From Candidatus Omnitrophota bacterium (GTDB taxonomy: Bacteria > Omnitrophota > Gorgyraeia > Zapsychrales > Zapsychraceae), in contig JACROV010000019.1 of assembly GCA_016214285.1 (NCBI GenBank), forward strand, positions 1 to 37,121: a stretch of DNA of 37,121 nt. Reading direction: 5' to 3'. Shown here in pieces: positions 26,743-32,428 of the stretch. Made by a program: the position numbers and the translations under genes. The number at the start of each line of letters is the position of its first letter. The stretch's first letter is position 1. Below the pieces are notes generated by a model. It did no database searches and was not told the DNA's origin. It was given only the letters and a program-made list of their open reading frames with translations.

Positions 26743-26771
26743 AGTATATGCTCAACCTCCCCGCATGTCAA
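26743..26771 (-). promoter_or_regulatory. Near-consensus promoter of the metal efflux operon
   Basis: TTGACA (26766-26771) and TATACT (26743-26748) on the minus strand are separated by exactly 17 nt. The expected start near 26736 gives a leader of about 14 nt. Upstream, GGTCAGTGGC is tandemly repeated (26781-26800), a possible operator or activator site. Confidence 0.8.
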
Positions 26772-26829
26772 CAGTCAGTCGGTCAGTGGCGGTCAGTGGC
26801 GAAGAAGAATGCGCCCGATTGGATTCCGA

Positions 26830-26857
26830 CTCATTAGGCCACATATGGCCTAATGAG
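26830..26857. repeat. Perfect 12-bp inverted repeat upstream of the efflux promoter
   Basis: CTCATTAGGCCA and its complement TGGCCTAATGAG flank CATA. It lies about 60 bp upstream of the -35 box. It could be an operator or a stem-loop; no U-tract follows, so it does not look like a terminator. Confidence 0.7.
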
Positions 26858-26994
26858 GAGTCCCGAGGCTCACGAGTCTTTACCAGAGTAAGCCGAGGGA
26901 GAACCAACCCCCAAGCCCCTCGCGACTGAATTGCTCAATACGGTCGCTCGGGACATCTATCCTTTTTGGAGAATAATCTTTAAGAAAAAAGGAT

Positions 26995-27066
26995 AAGTGC
27001 CCCTAGTTGGATTCCCCCACAGGGGCCAACCACGCAATGATTGAATAAATGCGCCTGGCCGGACTC
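26995..27066. repeat. Two degenerate copies of the tRNA-Arg 3' end
   Basis: The 20 bases at 26995-27014 differ from the tRNA 3' region (27146-27165) at one position, and those at 27047-27066 at about five. Each copy is followed on the plus strand by a C-rich/G-rich block (CCCCCacaGGGG, CCCCCaaaGGGG). They look like scars of insertions at a tRNA attachment site or decayed tRNA duplications. Confidence 0.6.
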
Positions 27067-27148
27067 CCCCAAAGGGGTCCTGTCTTCCTTCTAAATCGTA
27101 TTTATGGAAAAGACAGGAGAACCGGCACGATTGGCGGTTCAGATTAAG

Positions 27149-27223
27149 TGCCCCTGGTTGGATTCGAACCAACCACGCCGGCCTTAGGAGAGCCGCGCTC
27201 TATCCATACTGAGCTACAGGGGC
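27149..27223 (-). tRNA. tRNA-Arg (anticodon CCT)
   Basis: The minus strand folds as a cloverleaf. The acceptor GCCCCTG pairs with CAGGGGC, the D stem is GCTC/GAGC, the anticodon stem CGGCT/GGCCG holds loop CTCCTAA with anticodon CCT (codon AGG), and the T stem GTTGG/CCAAC holds loop TTCGAAT. The discriminator base is A and CCA is not encoded. Confidence 0.96.
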
Positions 27224-27225
27224 AT

Positions 27226-27362
27226 ATATAAAATGACCAAATTACAAGCACCAAATCACAACAATATACAATATCCAAATTCAAATAGCCAAAACTTTGT
27301 GATTTTGATCATTGGGGTTTGTTTATTGTCTGGAATTTGAGATTTGTGCATTGGAATTTTAA
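27226..27362. repeat. AT-rich imperfect inverted repeat, spacer copy 1
   Basis: The spacer is built from CCAAATTACAA / CCAAATTCAAAT-type words, and the second half is an approximate reverse complement of the first. It resembles the spacers at 29825-29945, 32268-32420 and 35262-35342. Confidence 0.55.
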
Positions 27363-27365
27363 CTA

Positions 27366-29810
27366 TCATTTAACACGATACGGCGCCAGGGCATTCAGAT
27401 AGCCTTCCGGGGCGTCGTACCCCAAAAGGACCGCTTCATCGCAGTACTTGACGGCGGCCGCAAAATCCTCCTTCTGAAAGGATAAAATAGACAAGTTTAC
27501 CAGCGCGTTCATGTGCAGGGAATCCTGATCAACGGCTTTTAAATAGCTGGAAATCGCCTCTCCGGTATTATTGAGCCTGGCATAAATATTCCCCATATTA
27601 TAATACCCCTCGGCATTCGCCGGATCCAGGGTAACCGACTTCCGATAAAGCTCAAGCGCACCCGGCAAATTCTCGGCCGCCTCCTCCAGGAACGCCAGGT
27701 TAAAATAAGCCCTGCCGTTACGGGGATCCACTCGCAGGGCCTTCTGATAAAAGGACTTTTCCCGATCCTTTTCCCCCTGCCGGCCGTAAATGACCCCCAT
27801 ATTCAACCAGGCATCGGCCATGCGGGGATCAACATCAAGGGCCTTTTGATAGAAACCAAGCGCTTCTTTGAACCTTCCCTGTTCTTTATAAAGATTCCCC
27901 AAATTATATAAAGCGCCGCTGTTCCGGGGATCGATCTCCAAAGCCCTGCGGTAAGCTAAAAGCGCCATCCCGGCGTCGCCCACATCGATATACAGATTGC
28001 CCAAATTAAAATAGGACGCCGCCTTCGGACGGTCTTTATTGACCATCGCGGCATACCGCGCCAGAACATTACTTCTTGCCTCCTGATACGCCGAAACACC
28101 GGGATTTTTCTCAATGGCCTTCGTGTACGCCTTGACGACCATAACATGCAGGTCCTTGTCTTCGGGGTTCAGCTGCAGCGCTTGATCAAAAGCGAAAACG
28201 GCCTGGCGCGCGTCCCCTGCTTCCACGTAGACATCACCGAGTCCGCAATGAGCGTCCTTGAATTTCGGGTCGATCTCCAGGGCTTTCTTGTAAGCCTCAA
28301 CAGCCTCGGGAAATCTTCCTATGCGGGCGTACAGATCGCCCAGATTATAATGGGCATCCATATAACCGGGTTCTGCCTCAACGGCACGCTGATAAAGCCC
28401 GATCAAATGATCGACCTTGCGGATCTTTGCGACGACCTCCGGCGCGAGGCCTTTTTGGACTCCCGCGAGCCCGGAACGCATCACTTTCTTGTACTCTTTT
28501 TGCGCGGCCCCGGATTCCCTGGTCTTGCCCAAGACGATGGCGAAGTTGTTCAAGGCAAGGGGTTCATCCGGATAATATTTCAGGTCGTGCCGCCATAATG
28601 ACATGCTGTCGCGCCAGACATGAGATTGCTGAAAAGTCTTGAACGAAAAAATCGTGCCCAGAAGAATGACGCCAAGAACCCGCGGCAACGCAGGGTGCTG
28701 CCGCGGGTTCAACCACAAACCAGCTAAAAAGCAAAATCCCAAAGACGGCAGATACATAAACCGGTCGGCGACCGTGTTGACGTCCTTTGTCTCGTCGAAA
28801 CGCAGTAAAAAAAATATCGACAAAAAATAAAAAAGAACGGCAAAGACGAACCATTTGTTGCGGCGTGGAGCCCCGCGGGCGGAATCCTGAACTGTCCCGA
28901 CGTAAAGTCGGGACTGCAAACGCGCGAGGGCCAAGACGACAAGGACAAGAACAGCGAGCGACAAGAAATATTCCGGGTTTGTCAACAGAACCGGTTTCGC
29001 GAGACGGTGCAACGGGACGGAAATATAGGGAAAAAAGAATTGCCGCAAATAGAACGTGAACGTCCACGGCCAGATCAAAGCGCTCTGCACGACGCTTTCG
29101 CCGGGGATGCGGGCGTGCGCCGCGTAGGTGATCCAGGCGATCCCGCCGATGATAACGCCCAAAGGCAACTTTTCGATGAACGCCTGTCTATTGAACGGTC
29201 TCCCTTTAAACCAATCGAGCAAGACAAGGATCAGCGGCAGGCTCAAGGCCATCGGCTTGGACAGCATGCTCAAGGCCCCAAGGATCGTCGTTACCCAAAG
29301 CCAATGGAATCTCTTCTCTCCCAGGTAACGCAGATAACTCAAAAGCGCGGCCATATAAAACGCGGCGTACAAAACGTCTTTACGTTCCGTGATCCAGGCG
29401 ACGGATTCGACATGGACGGGATGGATCCCGAAAATCAGCGCGGCCACGCCGGCGGCGGCTTGCGAAAGTCCGAGTTCGCGCCCCAGCAAAAACACCATGA
29501 CAACGACGAGAAGATGCAGCAAAACATTATCTAAATGATAGGCGAACGGATTATAGCCAAAAAAATGATGTTCCAGGGCGAAGGAAAGACTGGTGAGCGG
29601 AATATAGATCTTGTTGACGGTGGAGGTGAACATCTCCAGGACATGTTCAAGGTCAAGGCCGCGGATGGTGATATTCTCCAGCACGTGGACGTCGTCGTCC
29701 CAGAGAAGGAATTCACCTTTTAAAATAGGCAGATAAGAAAGGAACGTGAGAACAAGTATCGGGACGAGAAGAAAAACAGCGGGGATTTTTGAAGCAACTT
29801 GCTTATGCAT
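27366..29810 (-). CDS. TMTC-like GT-C membrane protein with extended TPR array
   Basis: A protein of 814 residues with about 10 membrane segments in the first 440, then about nine TPR units to the C-terminus (NLGDLYARIGRFPEAVEAY, NLGNLYKEQGRFKEALGFY and similar). The N-terminal half ([50 protein letters not shown]) closely parallels the shorter paralogue at 7560-9233, including the acidic loop expected to hold the catalytic aspartate. A polyprenyl-phosphate-dependent protein or lipid glycosyltransferase is inferred. I use the ATG at 29810, since 29819 is a GTG; neither has a clear Shine-Dalgarno sequence. SRLYVGTVQ near residue 300 is encoded by a palindrome (28894-28914). Confidence 0.82.
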   Translation of the reverse strand: MHKQVASKIPAVFLLVPILVLTFLSYLPILKGEFLLWDDDVHVLENITIRGLDLEHVLEMFTSTVNKIYIPLTSLSFALEHHFFGYNPFAYHLDNVLLHLLVVVMVFLLGRELGLSQAAAGVAALIFGIHPVHVESVAWITERKDVLYAAFYMAALLSYLRYLGEKRFHWLWVTTILGALSMLSKPMALSLPLILVLLDWFKGRPFNRQAFIEKLPLGVIIGGIAWITYAAHARIPGESVVQSALIWPWTFTFYLRQFFFPYISVPLHRLAKPVLLTNPEYFLSLAVLVLVVLALARLQSRLYVGTVQDSARGAPRRNKWFVFAVLFYFLSIFFLLRFDETKDVNTVADRFMYLPSLGFCFLAGLWLNPRQHPALPRVLGVILLGTIFSFKTFQQSHVWRDSMSLWRHDLKYYPDEPLALNNFAIVLGKTRESGAAQKEYKKVMRSGLAGVQKGLAPEVVAKIRKVDHLIGLYQRAVEAEPGYMDAHYNLGDLYARIGRFPEAVEAYKKALEIDPKFKDAHCGLGDVYVEAGDARQAVFAFDQALQLNPEDKDLHVMVVKAYTKAIEKNPGVSAYQEARSNVLARYAAMVNKDRPKAASYFNLGNLYIDVGDAGMALLAYRRALEIDPRNSGALYNLGNLYKEQGRFKEALGFYQKALDVDPRMADAWLNMGVIYGRQGEKDREKSFYQKALRVDPRNGRAYFNLAFLEEAAENLPGALELYRKSVTLDPANAEGYYNMGNIYARLNNTGEAISSYLKAVDQDSLHMNALVNLSILSFQKEDFAAAVKYCDEAVLLGYDAPEGYLNALAPYRVK
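28894..28914. repeat. Palindrome inside the TMTC-like gene
   Basis: GTCCCGAC and GTCGGGAC flank GTAAA. It is in frame, encoding SRLYVGT in a loop between membrane helices. Confidence 0.75.
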
Positions 29811-29824
29811 TGAAATCACAAGGT

Positions 29825-29945
29825 CACATTTAATGTCAAATTTAAAATGACAAATGTCAAATTAATGACAAATTCCCGATTTCCAACCCATTTGTCATTG
29901 TTCATTATCAATTAATTTGTCATTTGACATTGGTCATTGTGCCCT
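29825..29945. repeat. AT-rich imperfect inverted repeat, spacer copy 2
   Basis: AAATGACAAATGTCAAATTAATGACAAAT-type sequence in the first half is mirrored by ATTTGTCATT and AATTTGTCATTTGACATT in the second half, so the transcript could form one long hairpin. Confidence 0.65.
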
Positions 29946-29964
29946 GTTATGTGACTTGGTGACT

Positions 29965-30504
29965 TTAATATTTTATTACAGAATACACAGGAAGGTCTTT
30001 AAGCTTCTCTTTTCCCCGAAGGAACTGCAACTCGACTAAGAAAGCCACGCCGGCGATCGTCGCCTTCTGGCTTTTAACGAGTTCGCAAACCGCCTTAATG
30101 GTCCCCCCGGTTGCCAGAAGATCATCGACGATCAAAACGCGCGTATCGGGGCCAAGAGCGTCTTCATGAATCTCTAAAACATCGTTTCCGTATTCCAGTT
30201 CATAGGTGATGCTTTTGGTCTTCGCCGGGAGCTTGCCTTTTTTACGCACGGGGACGAAGCCGGCGCCCAGTTTGTAGGCCAAGGCGGCGCCGAAGATAAA
30301 GCCGCGCGCCTCCACTCCGACGACATAATCGATCCTTTCCTTCTTAAATTTACCCGCCAGGAGGTTAACGGATTTTTTAAAAGCATCTCCATCCTTAAGA
30401 AGTGTCGTGATATCCTTGAAAATGATCCCTTCTTTGGGAAAATCCGGGATGTCCCTGATCCGGTCCTTGAGATCGCTTTTGCGCAGCGTCATTGCTTTGG
30501 TCAT
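29965..30504 (-). CDS. apt: Adenine phosphoribosyltransferase
   Basis: It salvages adenine to AMP using PRPP. The protein is 179 residues, the usual length. It has the N-terminal IPDFPKEGIIFKDITTLL, the VVGVEARGFIFGAALAYKL loop, and the PRPP-binding motif RVLIVDDLLATGGT. The ATG at 30504 is preceded by GGGAGG 9 nt upstream and overlaps the stop of the LacI-like gene as ATGA, so it is translationally coupled to that gene and the sigma factor. Confidence 0.95.
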   Translation of the reverse strand: MTKAMTLRKSDLKDRIRDIPDFPKEGIIFKDITTLLKDGDAFKKSVNLLAGKFKKERIDYVVGVEARGFIFGAALAYKLGAGFVPVRKKGKLPAKTKSITYELEYGNDVLEIHEDALGPDTRVLIVDDLLATGGTIKAVCELVKSQKATIAGVAFLVELQFLRGKEKLKDLPVYSVIKY

Positions 30505-31448
30505 TTTTTATCTCCTCCCTGCGGGCCAGAGGCTCCCTCCCCGCGGCCATAGGTCCCCCGAGGGGGAGGGGCCTTTGGCTGAGGGGAAGAGCCTTTGGCC
30601 ACTTTGACCACAGAATCACGTTTGATCAATTTTGTCGGCAGCACGATCTTCAGCGGCAGCCTCTCTTTTCCTTTACTGATCTGGCTCAAGTGTTCCGCGC
30701 CCAAGCGTCCCATCTCGACCAACGGCTGGGACACGGTCGTCAATGCCACCGGGCTGGTCACATTGATCGGGTTATCGTCGAACCCGATGACGGAAAGATC
30801 TTGCGGCACGCGCATCTGCAGCGACCGGGCCACGTCCATCAATTCCAGCGCCATGACATCCGAGGCGGCAAAAACGGCCGTGGGCCGGTTCTTCGCTTTC
30901 AACAACTTTTGCGCGGCGGCGCGCGCGGGCGTGCGCAAGAAATCCCCGAAGGTGACGTAATGACGCGGCGTTTCGATATTATGTTTGATCAGCGCGTCGC
31001 GGTATCCTTCCAGACGCTTGATGCCGGCCTGGGTGGAGATGTCCCCTGCGATAGTGGCGATCTCTGTGTGCCCCTGGCCGATGAGATATTCGACGACTTC
31101 CATGGCGGCCTGTTTATTGTCCACCGAAATGTAATTGATCGGTTCATCCAGGATGTTGTTCAAAACCACACACGGCATACCCCAGCGGATCGCCTTCTTG
31201 ACGACGTCCACGTCATTGTCGATGTCGGCGAAGATGATCCCGTCGACATATTTGGTGTCCATCAAACTGGAATCGAGCCAGCCTTTGTGGTTGTTGCGAT
31301 CCGTAATATGGACCAAAAAATCGGCGTTCAAACGGCTGGCGGAAAGGCTCACGCCGCGGATAATTTCTCCGGCGTAAAAGGAATGAAAAATGTCCTCGAA
31401 CTGCGGGATGACCAGAACAAAGGTTGGTTTGCGTTTGCGGGAGATCAC
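30501..31448 (-). CDS. LacI/PurR-type ligand-binding domain protein lacking the HTH
   Basis: A 315-residue protein whose sequence from residue 8 (PTFVLVIPQFEDIFHSFYAGEIIRGV) to about 285 matches the periplasmic-binding-protein fold of LacI-family regulators, with DGIIFAD, NYISVDNKQAAMEVVEYL, AIFAASDVMALELM-like and LSVIGFDDNPI segments. The usual N-terminal DNA-binding HTH (about 60 residues) is absent: the start is a GTG at 31448, within GTGA shared with the sigma-factor stop. There is no signal peptide, so it should be cytosolic. The last roughly 25 residues (from PQPKAPPPRGTYG) are encoded by a GC-rich repeat (30535-30582). It may be a ligand sensor acting on another protein; the adjacent sigma factor is a candidate (inference). 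Confidence 0.88.
   Translation of the reverse strand: MISRKRKPTFVLVIPQFEDIFHSFYAGEIIRGVSLSASRLNADFLVHITDRNNHKGWLDSSLMDTKYVDGIIFADIDNDVDVVKKAIRWGMPCVVLNNILDEPINYISVDNKQAAMEVVEYLIGQGHTEIATIAGDISTQAGIKRLEGYRDALIKHNIETPRHYVTFGDFLRTPARAAAQKLLKAKNRPTAVFAASDVMALELMDVARSLQMRVPQDLSVIGFDDNPINVTSPVALTTVSQPLVEMGRLGAEHLSQISKGKERLPLKIVLPTKLIKRDSVVKVAKGSSPQPKAPPPRGTYGRGEGASGPQGGDKK
30535..30582. repeat. GC-rich interspersed repeat, copy 2
   Basis: It is homologous to 15713-15762. It provides the C-terminal tail of the LacI-like protein (PPPRGTYGRGE), just before its stop codon. Confidence 0.75.
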
Positions 31449-32260
31449 TTTTTGACCTTGTCGTGTTTCAACAGCTGCCGGATCCTTTTGAGCGTGGCTG
31501 ATTCGATCTGGCGCACGCGTTCGCGCGAAACGCCCAATTCCCCGGCGATCTCGGCCAAGGTGCGGGCCTCGCCGTCGATCAAACCATAACGCATCTCAAT
31601 GATCTTGCGCTCGCGTTCCTCAAGCATTTTCAGGAATCTGACGGTGCGTTCTTTGTCGAAAAATTTTTCCAGCTCGGCATCGGGACTGGACACGTTCTCA
31701 TCTTCGATGATATCGATGATCTGGCCTTCCCCTTCCTCGCCGATGGGCGCGTCCAGGCTCGACATACGGGTGATGGCGTTATCCAGTTCGCGGATGCGCT
31801 CGACGGTCAGCTTCATGCGCTTGGCGACCTCCGCCATGCGGGGTTTACGGTTCAAACGATGGGTCAGCTTTTCCACCATTTTCTTGTATTTAAGGATCTC
31901 TTCATTCATGTAGACCGGAACGCGGATCATCTTCCCCTGATCGATGATCGCGCGCGAAACTCCCTGCTTGATCCACCAGGCCGCGTAGGTAGAAAAACGG
32001 TATCCTCTTTTGGGATCGAATTTTTCAACACCCTTCATCAGCCCGATGTTCCCTTCCCCTATAAGGTCGCTTAAAGGAACGCCCAGATTCACATACCGTT
32101 TGGCGATACTGATGACCAGACGCAGATTGGCCCTGATCATCTTGTCCCAGGCCTCCTTGTCCCCTTTTTGGACCCTTTCGGCTAAAGCAATTTCTTCCGC
32201 GGCCGTCAGAAGCGCGATGGGACGAACGTCTTTAAGATATGCTTTGATGGGATCGGTCAT
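31445..32260 (-). CDS. Sigma-70 family (RpoD/RpoS-like) sigma factor
   Basis: A 271-residue factor with region 1.2 (DPIKAYLKDV), region 2 (NLRLVISIAKRYVNLGVPLSDLIGEGNIGLMKGVEKFDP in segments, with the -10-recognising YRFSTYAAWWIKQGVSRAI), region 3 and region 4 (RERKIIEMRYGL, LGVSRERVRQIE). It lacks the long region 1.1 and the non-conserved insert of housekeeping RpoD, so it is probably a group 2 (RpoS/SigB-like) factor. It could still be the main sigma factor of a reduced genome. Its TGA overlaps the GTG of the LacI-like gene. An AT-rich inverted repeat lies upstream. Confidence 0.93.
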   Translation of the reverse strand: MTDPIKAYLKDVRPIALLTAAEEIALAERVQKGDKEAWDKMIRANLRLVISIAKRYVNLGVPLSDLIGEGNIGLMKGVEKFDPKRGYRFSTYAAWWIKQGVSRAIIDQGKMIRVPVYMNEEILKYKKMVEKLTHRLNRKPRMAEVAKRMKLTVERIRELDNAITRMSSLDAPIGEEGEGQIIDIIEDENVSSPDAELEKFFDKERTVRFLKMLEERERKIIEMRYGLIDGEARTLAEIAGELGVSRERVRQIESATLKRIRQLLKHDKVKK

Positions 32261-32267
32261 AGCTTCG

Positions 32268-32420
32268 TAATGACCAAATTACAAAAATGTCAAATGTCAA
32301 AATCCAAATGACAAATTAATTCCAAATGACCAATATCAAATTGGTTAAGGCAAATTAGGGATTTGAGATTGGTCATTGATTTGTCATTTGACATTTAAAA
32401 TTTGTCATTCATCTGTGATT
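32268..32420. repeat. AT-rich imperfect inverted repeat, spacer copy 3
   Basis: The first half (GACCAAATTACAAAAATGTC, CAAATGACAAATTAATTCC) and the second half (GATTTGTCATTTGACATT, ATTTGTCATTC, GTGATTTGGCC) are approximate reverse complements with arms of about 70 bp. No gene is seen in this spacer. Confidence 0.7.
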
Positions 32421-32428
32421 TGGCCATT

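Larger units (their letters stand above)
26772..27145. other. Gene-free region between efflux promoter and tRNA-Arg
   Basis: No convincing gene. It holds the tandem GGTCAGTGGC repeat (26781-26800), a 12-bp perfect inverted repeat CTCATTAGGCCA with a CATA loop (26830-26857), an A/T-rich inverted repeat TATCCTTTTT...AAAAAGGATA near 26958-26995, and two degenerate copies of the tRNA-Arg 3' end (26995-27014 and 27047-27066). Confidence 0.6.

Noticed and set aside
26958-26995. Rho-independent terminator for the tRNA
   Set aside because: The arms are almost all A/T with a 17-nt loop and little GC, so terminator function is not supported.
26957-27172. 71-residue minus-strand frame
   Set aside because: It overlaps the tRNA-Arg 3' end and the degenerate copies; the translation is that of tRNA-like sequence.
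30492-31589. 365-residue plus-strand open frame
   Set aside because: It is an antisense shadow of the LacI-like gene and the sigma factor end, with His/Asp/Arg-rich shadow composition and no domain.
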